Source: Taxillus chinensis (Eukaryota > Streptophyta > Magnoliopsida > Santalales > Loranthaceae). Taken from it: a DNA stretch of 64,000 bases. The notes beneath the pieces are model-generated. The model worked only from the letters and a program-made list of their open reading frames with translations, was not told where the DNA came from and did no database searches. Shown piece by piece: positions 10,161 to 21,017 of the stretch. Each line of letters opens with the position of its first letter. Within the stretch, counting starts at the first letter, position 1. The translations under genes were made by a program, and so were the position numbers. The DNA lies in contig CM042090.1 in the NCBI GenBank assembly GCA_023512835.1, forward strand, positions 47,447,321 to 47,511,320, written 5' to 3'.

Positions 10161-10708
10161 GAAAAGTGAATTTACTTTTTTGTTTGTGAATGTCACATTA
10201 TCACACACATCACTTGTTTTTATCATTTATGCATTTAGGTTTTTAAGGAAAATAAAAAAAATCTCATTTTTAAGGAAAACAAGAAACTTTTTTTTAATAG
10301 ACAATAAGATAAAAATGTTTTCTAAAATTAAAAAAAGACCTTTTCAAAAAACAAACAAAAAAACAAAAAAACATACAAACACACTTTTCAAAGTCAATTG
10401 TTTTTCATCATTTGGCCTTTTGTTTTCCTTTACCATTTAAAAAAAACCATTTAGATCATCTTGGTTTATTTCTAATATGTGCTTAAAACTTTTCTAACAC
10501 TTTGATTTTTACCTGGTTTTTACCTTTAATAGCGTGCAATTTAAAAATAATTTCAATTTTGATTTCATTTTAGATTTAAGTTTTAACTTAGAACAAATCA
10601 TAGGGTTTCGTTTAAGAGTTTAGGACTAAATTGAGTTTAATTTGCAACTTCAATAAAAAAAATATAAAAAAAATGGAAAGATCAAACCTATAGGACTTTC
10701 TTTAGATA

Positions 10709-10713
10709 CTTAT
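10709..10713. repeat. Target site duplication CTTAT, left copy (Tek-B)
   Basis: CTTAT precedes the Tek-B LTR and recurs at 20655-20659 directly after the last LTR, as expected for a 5-bp Ty3/gypsy integration. Confidence 0.92.
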
Positions 10714-12680
10714 TGTAAGGACCCGTACCTTGAGTTAGTCACAGTTTTGCCTTCTGAGTAGGGTTTTTTTTAGATTTTGACCTAGTGAATGGGCTCAAAT
10801 GAAGTCACATGCAAAAGGAAAGATGCTTAGAATGATGTCCTATATCTACCACAAAAGTTTCAGGCCAAACGGACGTGTATGTAAGGTGCACGTGAAATGG
10901 GTCCATTTCACGTACAAGTGTGGTTGTCTTCCACATGATGCAAGGAGGCTAGGGGTGAAGTTTGAGTGCATTTGGAGTGCATATGGAGTTGCACGTGAAT
11001 TGGGGAATTCACGTTCAAATTGGCGTGCAGCCATATTTTTGCATGGTTCCCTTGGTTTTGACATTCTAATGATCTTCCTCCAAAGGACCATGTTGAAATT
11101 CTGAGTATTTTGGCCTATATGGGTGCGGAAAGGTGCTAACTTGTGTGATGAAAACTACGTCGTTTTGATCTTGCGATTTACTTAATCCAAACTACGTCGT
11201 TTTGATGTGGGTAGTGTCTATATAATGAGGGCTTGAGTTTGAGTTTAGGGTTCTTGTGTTCTTCCTTGCTGCAGCTGCTGCGAGAGAGAGAGAGAGAGGA
11301 TCTCCGGGCAGTTGCCGTGGTGGTTCGCGTCGTTGGAAGGTGTCTAGCGTAGAGGTTAGGACAAAAGTCTGAGGTAGGGATTCATGTTCTTCCTAACTCT
11401 CCTCTGTTCTAGGATATTCGCCTATATATATATATATGTAAATCCATATAGGTGTGATCTCCTATATGGATGTTGGCCTTCAGTGGCATGTTCTGTTGAT
11501 TCTGATGTTGAATTTGGCCTGAGGATTTTCTGGGTTTGTTTATGCCCACCATGTGTTTGATGAAACGTCTGTGAGGCCTGCACACTATGTATTTGATAAA
11601 ATGCCTGTGAGGCCTGCATGCCATGTATTCAATTTAATGCCCGTGAGACCTTGTATATGGGTGTCCGATGATATACCTGTGTGACTGGTGTGTCTTGTGT
11701 TTGATTTGTATTTGATGAAAAGCTTGTAAGGCTGATGTGTGTGGCTTGTATCTCGACCATGTTGGTCCCTCTGAAATAAAGTGTAAATGCTGGCCGAGTT
11801 TACATGTCGAGATGTAATGCTTACTGCCGTTATGTTGGTCTGTTTGAGACCGAGCCGAGATATGGGCCAGGCACAATAGCTGGACCCCTTTGAGATTTGG
11901 CCAGGACGTGGTCCTGAGTCTCGGTGTAGCACTCACGACGGTGGGCTAAGTCTACACCCATTCCTGAGGGTAGGTATGGCGCCCGAGGAGGTGGTTGACC
12001 ATATCCGACTCGGGTGGAAAATGTTGCATTGGTGTCCATGCAACATTCGCCTGGATGTGGTATGTCATGTCGCCGTGGTGGCAGGGTGTCCTCTCGCCCT
12101 TCGGTGCGGGCTCGGGTAAAGAGTGTTTCCTGGGTGATGTTCTTTGCTTTAGCCTTAGGCACGACACGAGCACAAGCATACACATATCATGCATGTTGTA
12201 GAGCGGGATGGGTCCGGGGAGACCGGATCCCTACCGAGCTATGGTTTGCTCACCCCTCCTATAAACCGTCCTTTTGCGGGTTCGGCAGGCGGTAGGTGAA
12301 GGCTGAGGAGCTAGGTCCCTGAGGCTGGGAGTTTTATGTTATTTCCTTTGTCGTGCTCGTGGTTTTATGTTCTGGAATTTGATTTGGTTTTATTTGTAAC
12401 AGTGCACCTGACTTCATAGGGGTTTTTCCCCGACTGGGTTGTAATAAACATTTAGTCTTTGAAATGAAATAAAATGAGATGTTGTTATTCAATTTGTGTT
12501 TGTGTGCATGGTTTGGGAGCAGGAGCATGCCCCTTGGCATGTTAGCCTTGTTGTGCAGGTTTGGGACAGCGCCCGTGCCCGAAGTCCTTTTAAGGTGCTT
12601 GCACCAACCCCTTGTCCCTTCGGGTGCGGGCATGGGCAGTCACTACTCATTTCCAAGTGGAAGGAAATTGGGGCGTGACA
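10714..12680 (+). repeat. Tek-B 5' LTR (1967 bp)
   Basis: TGTAAGGACCCG to GGGGCGTGACA. Its U3 has GAGTAGGGTTTTTTTTAG, shared with the terminal LTR at 18677 but not with the truncated LTR at 18154, so 10714 and 18677 are the true pair. ACGT-core near-palindromes lie at about 11148-11169 and 11185-11206. Confidence 0.93.
11219..11226 (+). promoter_or_regulatory. Tek-B 5' LTR TATA box
   Basis: TATATAAT sits 13 bases after the second ACGT palindrome and about 60 bases before the (GA)n tract at 11282-11298. It matches the TATA position in the LTRs at 7213, 19182 and 47665. Likely Pol II promoter of the element. Confidence 0.7.
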
Positions 12681-12683
12681 ATA

Positions 12684-12695
12684 TGGTATCAGAGC
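12684..12695 (+). other. Tek-B primer binding site (initiator tRNA-Met)
   Basis: TGGTATCAGAGC, 3 bases after the LTR end; the standard plant initiator tRNA-Met complementary site. Confidence 0.92.
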
Positions 12696-13145
12696 GATAG
12701 TTCTTGGTCTGGTGGACCTAGGATAGTGGGAAGGCCTGGCTGCTTCTGAGACTCTTAGGAGGCAGTATAGGACACGCCTGATCAACGTGGTCCTATCTAG
12801 TCTTCTGGGGTGTACTCAGGGGTAGTTAGACCAAGGAGTAGGGCATTTATATTTGGGTTGAGGGTGCATACATGCATTGGCATTAGGGCACTAGTTTAAT
12901 TTCAGTATGAGTATCGTGATTGGACATGCTATATTGCTGAAACTTGTTGCTAAAAACAAAATTTTGTTGCTGTGAAATTCGGTGATTTTCTGTGAGGCTT
13001 GTCTTATGAATTGCCGCTGTGTACTTCGTGATTTACCTGTGTGTTTAAATGTAAAACGTTGCTTGAGTACCTCATGGCCCATGGGGATGAGGGTGTGTAG
13101 AGCTTGAGAGAAGCTGATCCTAGTTTGGTTTAAATTATGTAGACT

Positions 13146-14510
13146 ATGCCTCCTATGAGAGTAACCCGAGCTACTCCGGTTGGAGAAGATGAATCTTCCG
13201 CACGTCTTTGGAGAGGAAAGAGGACAGCATGTAGAGGGCGATGATCCCCTGGAGCGGATCATGGCCCAAGTCCGGGCCCTAAGTGAGAACGTCCAAGGCA
13301 TGTGTGAGGACCTCGGGGGGAGAGATCCTAAACGAGGTGCGTCAGGAGATGATGGCACGACAGGCGGTGCCACCCTCTCCACCTGGTGAGGCGGAACCTC
13401 CGTGTAGGCCGGAAGTGCCGGTGAAGCCAGGAAGAGGGAAACGTGTTGACGCAGTTCCGAAAGGAACATCCACCAAGGTTCAAGGGAGGAGCCGAACCTC
13501 TAGGAGCAGAAGCACCGCGGTAGATCGAGCATGTGTTCTCCTTTCTTCGACCCCGGGAGGAAGACAAAGTGAGACTAGCGATCTGGCGGTTGGAGGAGGA
13601 AGCCTTGGAATGGTGGCTTAGCATCTCAGGAAGCCGGGACATGGAGACCATGGCTTGGGATGAGTTCCTCCAGTTGTTCCATGAGGAGTTCTTTCCAGAG
13701 TCATTGCGGTGGCGAAGCGGGTGGAGTTCGGCGGCTGAAGCGGGGATTGCGCTCGGAGCGAGTATGAGCGAGATTTCGGGGCCGAGTCGGTTTGCTCCGA
13801 AGCAATATCAAGGGAGGACCTGAAGGCCCATAAGTTTACCATGGGTCTCAAACCTGCCCTGAAGCAAAGGGTGGAGATCTTGCGATCGAAGACCTATCTT
13901 TGAAGTCGTGGACACCGCCAAGATTGTTGAGAGAGGATTAGAGGAGGGAAGACAGGCTCACCGGGAGCGGATGGGGCAGAGCGCGCGCGACAAGCACGGT
14001 GAAACCAAGAGGCGAAGGTTAAGCCCGGGAGTGGGACTTTTCCCAAGGATAGGGGCCAAGCTTCAATGGCTCCGCCCGGATCCCGTTACTTTGGAGGACA
14101 GGGGGAGTCGCTGGGAACTTCCCAAGCGGGTGTACTGTTGTGGCTGTCGGGGCACGTCAAACGTGAGTGCCCCAAGCGCATTTGACGTGTCATAGCCGTG
14201 GGAAGGTGGGACATATCAGCAAGGTGTGTTTCGGCAAGGGGAACGGCCGGGGAGCCGGAAGCTTAGCACAAGGGAGCAGGGGTGGGACCCAATTTCAGGC
14301 CCCAGCCCCTAAGCCAGACATTCGTGGCAAGCCGGTCAGCTGGTTCCGGTCACACTAGGCCACGGGAGGAGAGGCAACCACAAGGAGGATCGGAGGGGCG
14401 TCCCGGTGGACCCGCAGCAGGAGCAAAAGGGAAGGCAAGTGAGGCTAGTGGTGGGGCAGGCCAAGGCAGGAGTGTTGCGCTTACCTCGGCACCAGTGAAA
14501 TGGAGGAATT
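13146..14510 (+). pseudogene. Tek-B gag
   Basis: ATG at 13146 opens MPPMRVTRATPVGEDESSA, matching the Tek-C Gag start (MPPRRVTRAS) at 34167. The capsid core is readable from 13533 (EHVFSF-like, then LRPREEDKVRLAIWRLEEEALEWW split over codons) to about 13730. Two zinc-knuckle regions are at 14128-14170 and 14180-14232; the second reads CHSRGKVGHISKVC, with Arg where the second Cys is expected. At least four frame changes interrupt the gene. A Gag of roughly 400-450 residues would be expected. Confidence 0.8.
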
Positions 14511-15160
14511 ACCATCACCCTCCGAGGAAGGTGGGGCTGGACCTTCGGTGGTTCGAGGTACTATTCTAATATCTCGCACCGTTGTTGCTGCATTGTTTGA
14601 TACGGAGCTTCGTGTTCCCCGATTGCTAAGTCCTTGGTGGAGAGCCTTGGACTTGATTGTGTGGAGGCCGATAGACCTCCGAGGGTCGAGTCCCCAATGG
14701 GAGGTGTGGAGTTGATCCACCAAATGTGTCAGTGTGCGCTTACGATAGAAGAGGTTGACCTCTCATTTGATTTGTACGTAATGCCCATGAGGACTTTTAG
14801 TTTGATTCGGGGATGGACTGGTTGATGGCCTTTCAGGCTAAGATTGATCGCTATAGGCGGCAGTATCGTTTACTACACCCACGGGATCTTCTGTACCTAG
14901 TGGGTGAATGGGATAGGAATCTTGGGAGAGCTGGACCGACCAGGGAGCTATGGGACAATATTACCCATAGGCTTGCCACCCTAACCTTTGAGGAGGAAGG
15001 TAACTTAGAGAAAAGGGTGTGGCAGGATGTTGTCGAAAATTTCCAGGATGTCTTTCCTGGGGAGTTGTTGGAGTTGCCTCCACACGAAGTATCGAGTTCA
15101 CGGTTGAACTGTTGCCGGGGGTGGGACCCATCTCACAAGTAGCATACCGGATGGGACTCT
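14511..15160 (+). pseudogene. Tek-B protease and linker
   Basis: The protease active site at 14596-14607 reads Phe-Asp-Thr-Glu because one G is missing from the Asp-Thr-Gly-Ala codons, shifting the frame. The following strand-turn region has the DLSFDLYVMPMRTF segment and then MDWLMAFQAKID (from 14813), typical of the end of gypsy protease. The linker GEWDRNLGRAG...DVFPGELLELPP leads into RT. Protease would cleave the Gag-Pol polyprotein. Confidence 0.8.
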
Positions 15161-15857
15161 GTTGAGTTCGGGAGCTTCAGAAGCAAATAAAGGAACTGGG
15201 AGATAAAGGTTTTATCTGTCCAAGTACCTCACCTTGGGGTGCACCAGTCTTGTTTGCTAAGAAGGCAGATGGTTCGTTGCGACTTTGCATTGATTATCGG
15301 AAGCTGAATCAAGTAACGGTAAAGAACAAATACCCTTTGCCGCAGATCGATGACTTATTCGACCAGCTGAGTGGAGCACGGTGGTTCTCAAAAATCGATC
15401 TGCGTTCGGGTTATCATCAATTGAGGGTCAGGAGCGAAGACATCCCTAAGACGGCGTTCAGGTGCAGATACGGACACTATGAGTGGTTAGTGATGCCTTT
15501 TGGGCTCACGAACGCACCTGCCGTGTTCATGCATCTAATGAATCAGGTATTTGCCCCATACCTGGATTCCTTCGTGGTGGTATTTATTGATGACATCCTT
15601 GTGTACTCCAAAACCCAAGCTGAGCATGAGGAGCACTTGGCCGTGGTGCTGCAGGCGCTACGAGATCATCACTTGTATGCTAAATTTAGCAAGTGTGACT
15701 TCTGGATGCGAGAGGTGCATTTTCTTTGGCATGTGGTATCTGCCGAAGGAGTTAGAGTGGACCCAACCAAGATTGAGTCCGTAGCATCTTGGAAGAGGCC
15801 CACAAATGTTTTTGAGATCCGGAGTTTCCGGGTGCGCAGGGGTATTACCGGCGTTTT
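15160..15857 (+). pseudogene. Tek-B reverse transcriptase
   Basis: Complete set of gypsy RT blocks in one frame from 15250: [32 protein letters not shown] (first catalytic Asp), [12 protein letters not shown], and FIDD at 15583-15594 (the catalytic Asp pair). The frame breaks near 15828 where [11 protein letters not shown] is expected: the CTGGCAG site is scrambled here and, differently, in Tek-A. A further break near 15160 (VEFREL-like region) separates RT from the linker. Catalytic residues are intact, so the breaks alone would inactivate it. Confidence 0.9.
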
Positions 15858-17525
15858 GTGGAAGGATTTTCTCGGTTGGCGGCGCCCATGACAGCTCTTA
15901 CACGGAAGGGAGCCGAATTCGAGTGGACGGACAAGCGCCAGCAGGCATTCGAGGAGTTGAAGACTCGCCTGACTACTGCATCGGTGTTAAGTCTACCGCA
16001 GGAGGGAGTGACATTCGAGGTGTATTGTGATGCGTCTCGCGTTGGACTGGGGTGTGTTCTGATGCAAGAACGCCAAGTCATAGCATATGGCTCGCGACAG
16101 TTGAGGTCCCATGAGCAAAACTACCCAACACACGACCTGGAGTTAGCAGCAGTTATTTTTGCCCTGAAGTCTTGGCGACATTACCTGTTGGGAGACAAAT
16201 TTGTGGTATATACTGACCACAAAAGCCTACAGTATATCTTCACCCAGAGAGACCTAAATTTGCGACAACGGAGGTGGGTAGAGTACCTGCAAATGTTTGA
16301 CTTCACGCTGTTCTACACGTCTAGGAAGGGAAATTTAGTAGCCGACGCGCTAAGTAGAAAAGGGAAAGCTGAGGTTTCCATGAGAGAATGGAAAATGATG
16401 GAGCAGTTGGCAGTGCTTCAGGTGCAACCTGCTTTCAGCAGGGAGGGAGCTATCCTGTGTCCTCTCACTGTGATACCAGAGTTGTATCAGCATGTCCGTG
16501 AGGGACAGTTAGGCAACGTGGACTGTGAGGTGATCCGAGCCCAGATAGAGACCGGAGAGCTGTCAGAGAGCTGGACAAAAGGAGTTGAGCATGAGCTGAA
16601 ATTTCGGGGGCGTTTGATAGTACCACCTCCCTTGCATGAGGATGTGCTGAGGGAATTTCATCATTCCCGTTTGGATGTACATCCAGGAGGAACTAAGATG
16701 TATCATGCCGTTCGCGCACAGTTCTGGTGGCCGGGGCTGAAACGGAGGGTAGCGAGTTTGTTTCCAGTGCCTTACTGTCGGCAAGTGAAGGCAGAGCACC
16801 AACGACCCGCTGGTCAATTGCAGCCTTTACCTATAGCTGAGTGGAAGTGGGAGCATATTACCATGGACTTCGTGATGGGACTTCCTACCACTTCTGGGAG
16901 GAAGGACATGATTTGGGTCATAGTGGACTGCTTAACTAAGTCAGCCCATTTCTTGGCAATTCGAGAGCGCGACTCTATCGGCACGTTAAGCCAGTTGTAT
17001 GTCGATGAGATTGTCCGTCTGCACGGAGTGCCCTTGTCTATTGTTTCGGACAGGGATGCGCGGTTTACATCCCGGTTTTGGGGAGGTCTGCAGGAAGCAT
17101 TAGGAACCCGACTTAATTTGAGTACCGCATTCCATCCTGAGACTAATGGTCAGTCCGAGAGGACCATTCAAACATTGGAAGACTTGTTGAGGGCTTGTGT
17201 ACTTGATTTTGGAGGATCATGGGCTTCCCACCTTCCTCTGGTGGAGTTTGCCTATAATAACAGTTACCAGTCTTCGATTGGGATGGCCCCGTTTGAGGCA
17301 TTGTATGGCCGACCGTGTCGGTCTCCATTATGTTGGTCGGAAGGTGGAGAGGCGGCTATGTTAGGACCTCAATTGGTCCAGGAGGCTACGCAAAAGTTCG
17401 GTGATTCGGCAACGCCTTCTTACGGCTGGAGCAGAGTAAGTCCTATGCGGTTGCCGACGCCGACCGTTGGAGTTTTTGGTGGGAGACCACGTATTCCTTC
17501 GTGTTTCTCCACGGAGAGGGCATAA
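15858..17525 (+). CDS. Tek-B RNase H to integrase, longest open pol segment (555 codons)
   Basis: One uninterrupted frame. RNase [34 protein letters not shown], ending [12 protein letters not shown] (about residues 40-180). Integrase: zinc-binding module beginning [14 protein letters not shown] core with Asp at 16866-16868, Asp in SDRDARF near 17049-17057 and Glu at 17157-17159. Relative to Tek-A, three single-base losses at CAG/CCAGG/CCTG between 16749 and 16785 restore frame overall but replace the RCLTC zinc ligands by PVPYC, so one Cys is lost. The first codon is a convenience: the true reading continues from RT, and the frame is left near 17400 by indels before the GPY/F module. It is part of Pol, not a separate gene. 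Confidence 0.88.
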   Translation: MEGFSRLAAPMTALTRKGAEFEWTDKRQQAFEELKTRLTTASVLSLPQEGVTFEVYCDASRVGLGCVLMQERQVIAYGSRQLRSHEQNYPTHDLELAAVIFALKSWRHYLLGDKFVVYTDHKSLQYIFTQRDLNLRQRRWVEYLQMFDFTLFYTSRKGNLVADALSRKGKAEVSMREWKMMEQLAVLQVQPAFSREGAILCPLTVIPELYQHVREGQLGNVDCEVIRAQIETGELSESWTKGVEHELKFRGRLIVPPPLHEDVLREFHHSRLDVHPGGTKMYHAVRAQFWWPGLKRRVASLFPVPYCRQVKAEHQRPAGQLQPLPIAEWKWEHITMDFVMGLPTTSGRKDMIWVIVDCLTKSAHFLAIRERDSIGTLSQLYVDEIVRLHGVPLSIVSDRDARFTSRFWGGLQEALGTRLNLSTAFHPETNGQSERTIQTLEDLLRACVLDFGGSWASHLPLVEFAYNNSYQSSIGMAPFEALYGRPCRSPLCWSEGGEAAMLGPQLVQEATQKFGDSATPSYGWSRVSPMRLPTPTVGVFGGRPRIPSCFSTERA

Positions 17526-17910
17526 GAGATTTGGGACTGGGTCCAAGTTGTCCCCTCGGTACATTGGACCGTTCGAGATTTTGAGCAGAGTTGGACCTGT
17601 TGCTTATAAGTTGGCGTTACCGCCTAGTTTGAGCAGAGTTCATAATGTTTTCCATGTATCCCAGTTGCGAAAATATCATCCAGATCCCACACACGTGCTA
17701 GATTGGGGTATCCTGGATCTTGGAGAGGATGTGTCTGTTGTCGAGGCACCCATCCGTATTGTAGATAGGCGCGAGAAGCAGCTGCGAGGTAAGACTATTC
17801 CGTTGGTTCGGGTGTTGTGGCAACACCGAGGGCTGGAGGAAGAGACCTGGGAATGTGAGGCTGAGATGCGTGCTCATTATCCTGATCTGTTCGAGGACGA
17901 ACAACTCTGA
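17467..17910 (+). CDS. Tek-B integrase C-terminus: GPY/F module plus chromodomain
   Basis: An open frame ending at TGA 17908-17910. It holds [18 protein letters not shown], then the GPY/F module ([19 protein letters not shown]), the [10 protein letters not shown] linker and the chromodomain ([32 protein letters not shown]) ending [11 protein letters not shown] chromodomain after GPY/F defines plant chromoviruses, and this arrangement fits Tekay/Del. The upstream frame disagreement with the RNase H-integrase segment comes from indels near 17400-17460. It would target integration to modified chromatin. Confidence 0.85.
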   Translation: MEFLVGDHVFLRVSPRRGHKRFGTGSKLSPRYIGPFEILSRVGPVAYKLALPPSLSRVHNVFHVSQLRKYHPDPTHVLDWGILDLGEDVSVVEAPIRIVDRREKQLRGKTIPLVRVLWQHRGLEEETWECEAEMRAHYPDLFEDEQL

Positions 17911-18118
17911 AAGAAGGGAGGAGGGCAAGCATCAAACTTCAACATAATCAGGTATTTGCCCAACTGGTTAGGTAACCTGAGAATATAACATCGCTACATG
18001 ACCATGTGGAGTGTATAAATGTGTGAAATAATTTGTGATTTGTTGTGTATTAATTTGTGCTAGAGGGTGTTGGAGGCCTATGCATTGGTTGTGATTGTTT
18101 TCTTTCATTCCACCTTTT
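17911..18118 (+). other. Tek-B 3' internal noncoding segment
   Basis: Purine run right after the pol stop, then AT-rich sequence matching 6464-6672. No gene seen. Confidence 0.6.
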
Positions 18119-18153
18119 CTTTTCGAGGACGAAAAGTCTTAAGGGGGAGAGGA
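18119..18153 (+). other. Tek-B hairpin and first polypurine tract
   Basis: CTTTTCG-AGGA-CGAAAAG stem-loop and AAGGGGGAGAGGA at 18141-18153, directly before the truncated LTR. TAA at 18140-18142 ends the LFEDEKS echo of the pol tail. Confidence 0.8.
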
Positions 18154-18478
18154 TGTAAAGACCCGTACCTTGAGTTAGTCACAGTTTTGCCTTCTGAGTA
18201 GAGTTTTCTCTAGATTTTGACCTAGTGAATGGGCTCAAATGAATTCACGTGCAAAAGGAAAGATGCTTAGAATGATGTCCTCTATCTATCACAAAAGTTT
18301 CAGGCCAAACGGACGTGTATGTGAGGTGCACGTGAAATGGGTCCATTTCACGTGCAAGTGTGGTTGTCTTCTACATGATGCAAGGAGGCTAGGGGTGAAG
18401 TTTGAGCGCATTTGGAGTGCATATGGAGTTGCACGTGAATTGGGGAATTCACGTTCAAATTGGCGTGCAGCCATATAT
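18154..18478 (+). repeat. Truncated extra LTR within Tek-B (first about 325 bp only)
   Basis: Starts TGTAAAGACCCG like the Tek-A 3' LTR and carries GAGTAGAGTTTTCTCTAG as Tek-A does, not the Tek-B version. It stops at GCAGCCATA and runs directly into internal-tail sequence. The junction has short microhomology (ATATTTGC-like on both sides). Confidence 0.85.
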
Positions 18479-18676
18479 TTGCCCAACTAGTTAGGTAACC
18501 TGAGAATATAACATCGCTACATGACCATGTGGAGTGTATAAATGTGTGAAATAATTTGTGATTTGTTGTGTATTAATTTGTGCTAGAGGGTGTTAGAGGC
18601 CTATGCATTGGTTGTGATTGTTTTCTTTCATTCCACCTTTTCTTTTCGAGGACGAAAAGTCTTAAGGGGGAGAGGA
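18479..18676 (+). repeat. Repeated internal tail of Tek-B with second polypurine tract
   Basis: A second copy of 17952-18153: TTTGCCCAACTAGTTAGG onward to the hairpin and AAGGGGGAGAGGA at 18664-18676. With 18154-18478 it forms a tandem partial duplication of the element's 3' end. Confidence 0.88.
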
Positions 18677-20654
18677 TGTAAGGACCCGTACCTTGAGTTA
18701 GTCACAGTTTTGCCTTCTGAGTAGGGTTTTTTTTAGATTTTGACCTAGTGAATGGGCTCAAATGAATTCACGTGCAAAAGGAAAGATGCTTAGAATGATG
18801 TCCTATATCTACCACAAAAGTTTCAGGCCAAATGGACGTGTATGTGAGGTGCACGTGAAATGAGTCCATTTCACGTACAAGTGTGGTTGTCTTCTACATG
18901 ATGCAAGGAGGCTAGGGGTGAAGTTTGAGCGCATTTGGAGTGCATTTGGAGTTGCACGTGAATTGGGGAATTCACGTTCAAATTGGCGTGCAGCCATATT
19001 TTTGCATGGTTCCCTTGGTTTTGACATTCTAATGATCTTCCTCCAAAGGACCATGTTGAAATTCTGAGTATTTTGGCCTATATGGGTGCGGAAAGGTGCT
19101 AACTTGTGTGATCAAAACTACGTCGTTTTGATCCTGGGATTTACTTAATCAAAACTACGTCGTTTTGATGTGGGTAGTGTCTATATAATGAGGGTTTGAG
19201 TTTGAGTTTAGGGTTCTTGTGTTCTTCCTTGCTGCAGCTGCTACCAGAGAGAGAGAGAGAGAGAGAGAGAGGATCTCTAGGCAGTTGTCGTGGTGGTTCG
19301 CGTCGTTGGAAGGTGTCTAGCGTAGAGGTTAGGACAAAAGTCTGAGGTAGGGATTCATGTTCTTCCTAACTCTCCTCTGTTCTAGGATATTCGCTATATA
19401 TATATATATATATATATGTAAATCCATATAGGTGTGATCTCCTATATGGATGTTGGCCTTGATGGCATGTTCTGTTGATTCGATGTTGAATTTGGCCTGA
19501 GGATTTTCTCGGGTTTGTTTATGCCCGCCATGTGTTTGATGAAATGTCCGTGAGGCCCGCACACTATGTATTTGATAAAATGCCTGTGAGGGCTGCATGC
19601 CATGTATTCAATTTAATGCCTGTGAGACCTTGTATATGGGTGTCCGATGATATACTGTGTGACTGGTGTGTCTTGTGTTTGATTTGTATTTGATGAAAAG
19701 CCTGTGAGGCTGATGTGTGTGGCTTGTATCGACCATGTTGGTCCCTCTGAAATAAAGTGTAAATCTTGTCTTGAGTTTACATGTCGAGATGTAATGCTAT
19801 CTTTCGTTCGTTGGTCCGTTTGAGACCGAGCCGAGATATGGGCTAGGCACAATAGCTGGACCCCTTTGAGATTTGGCCAGGACGTGGTCCTGAGTCTCGG
19901 TGTAGCACTCACGACGGTGGGCTAAGTCTACACCCATTCCCGAGGGTAGGTATGGCGCCCGAGGAGGTGGTTGACCATATCGACTCGGGTGGAAAATGTT
20001 ACATTGGTGTCCATGCAACATTCGCCTGGATGTGGTATGTCATGTCGCCGTGGTGGCGGGGTGTCCTTCTTGCCGCCAGTGCGGGCTCGGGTAAAGAGTG
20101 TTTATTGGGTGATGTTTGCTGCTTTAGCCTTAGGCACGACATGAGCACAAGAATACACATATCATGCATGTTGTAGAGCGGGACGGGTCCGGGGAGACCG
20201 GATCCCTGCGAGCTATGGTTTGCTCACCCCTCCTATAAACCGTCCTTTTGCAGGGTTCAAGGGCGGTAGGTGAAGGCCGAGGAGCTAGGTCCCCGAGGGC
20301 CGGGAGTTTTATGTTATTTCCTTTGTCGTGCTCGTGGTTTTATGTTCGGAATTTGGTTTGGTTTTATTTGTAACAAGACACCCGACTTCATAGGGGTTTT
20401 TCCCCGCCGGGTTGTAATAAACATTTAGTCTTTGAAATGAAATAAAATGAGATGTTGTTATTCAATTTGTGTTTGTGTGCATGGTTTGGGAGCAGGAGCA
20501 TGCCCCTTGGCATGTTAGCCTGGTTGTGCGGAGTTTGGGACAGACACCGTGCCAGAAGTCCTTTTAGGGTGCTTGCACCAACCCCTTGTCCCTTCGGGTG
20601 CGGGCATGGGCAGTCACTACTCATTTCCAAGTGGAAGGAAATTGGGGCGTGACA
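18677..20654 (+). repeat. Tek-B 3' LTR (1978 bp)
   Basis: TGTAAGGACCCG to GGGGCGTGACA, followed by CTTAT. It shares Tek-B-specific variants with 10714-12680 (poly-T run, TCCTATATCTACC, CACGTACAAG). TATA box at 19182-19189, (GA)n at 19246-19271 and a long (TA)n at about 19395-19417. Confidence 0.93.
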
Positions 20655-20659
20655 CTTAT
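20655..20659. repeat. Target site duplication CTTAT, right copy (Tek-B)
   Basis: Identical to 10709-10713. Confidence 0.92.
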
Positions 20660-21015
20660 GACAAATTCGACTTAATTCCAACTTTAACAAACAACTTAGG
20701 AAATAAAAAGAGTAGATCCTTAGGCCACATGCAAATTCAATATCACTTTTTGGCTAATTAACTATAGATCAAATGATTAAAACAAGTTAGAAACCTCTGA
20801 ATACTAAGATAGGTACCGAAAGGGCGTCGTGGGGGTGTTAGTCCTTCTCCACGCGTAAGAAACTCCCGAGCCCATCCCCAGTGGCATAGATAATTTATTT
20901 TTAGGTGAACAACCGCACCCCAAAAATGGTTGGTGGCGACTCTGTATTTTTCACCATTCGGATGAAGGTTGGGGGGAACCGCACCCCAAAAGCGGTTTCC
21001 CTCCTGGACGAAATC
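20655..21015 (+). repeat. Tat-T LTR right end and primer-binding region (Tat/Ogre-like)
   Basis: Contains the run typical of Tat/Ogre LTR ends: GGGCGTCGTGGGGGTGTTAG, ACTCCCGAGCCCATCC, and GTTGGTGGCGACTCTGT at 20930-20946, which resembles the TGGCGACTC primer-binding region of that lineage. The LTR proper probably ends near 20922-20930. AACCGCACCCCAAAA occurs twice (20910-20925 and about 20978). The assignment is from remembered family features. Confidence 0.6.
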
Positions 21016-21017
21016 TG

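Larger units (their letters stand above)
8674..10713 (+). repeat. Tat-T LTR, left-hand portion (Tat/Ogre-like), noncoding
   Basis: No coding region is convincing here. The segment begins with pyrimidine-rich leader-like sequence, continues with T-rich, intron-like DNA, and is separated from its right-hand end (20660 onward) only by Tek-B, because the CTTAT flank is shared. The right-hand end has the Tat/Ogre signature, which is why I assign this part to that LTR. Its left end is lost behind Tek-A. Confidence 0.55.
10714..20654 (+). mobile_element. Tek-B: full-length Tekay-like chromovirus with rearranged 3' end
   Basis: A complete element bounded by CTTAT duplications: LTR 10714-12680, primer binding site, gag, pol, polypurine tract, then an extra truncated LTR plus a repeated internal tail, then the terminal LTR 18677-20654. 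It is the best-preserved pol in the window. The gag and protease halves carry frame breaks that RNase H and integrase do not. Confidence 0.93.

Noticed and set aside
10014..10440. Lys/Arg/Glu-rich or Ser/Leu/Phe-rich proteins at the A-rich block
   Set aside because: Produced by poly(A) and (GA)n low complexity.
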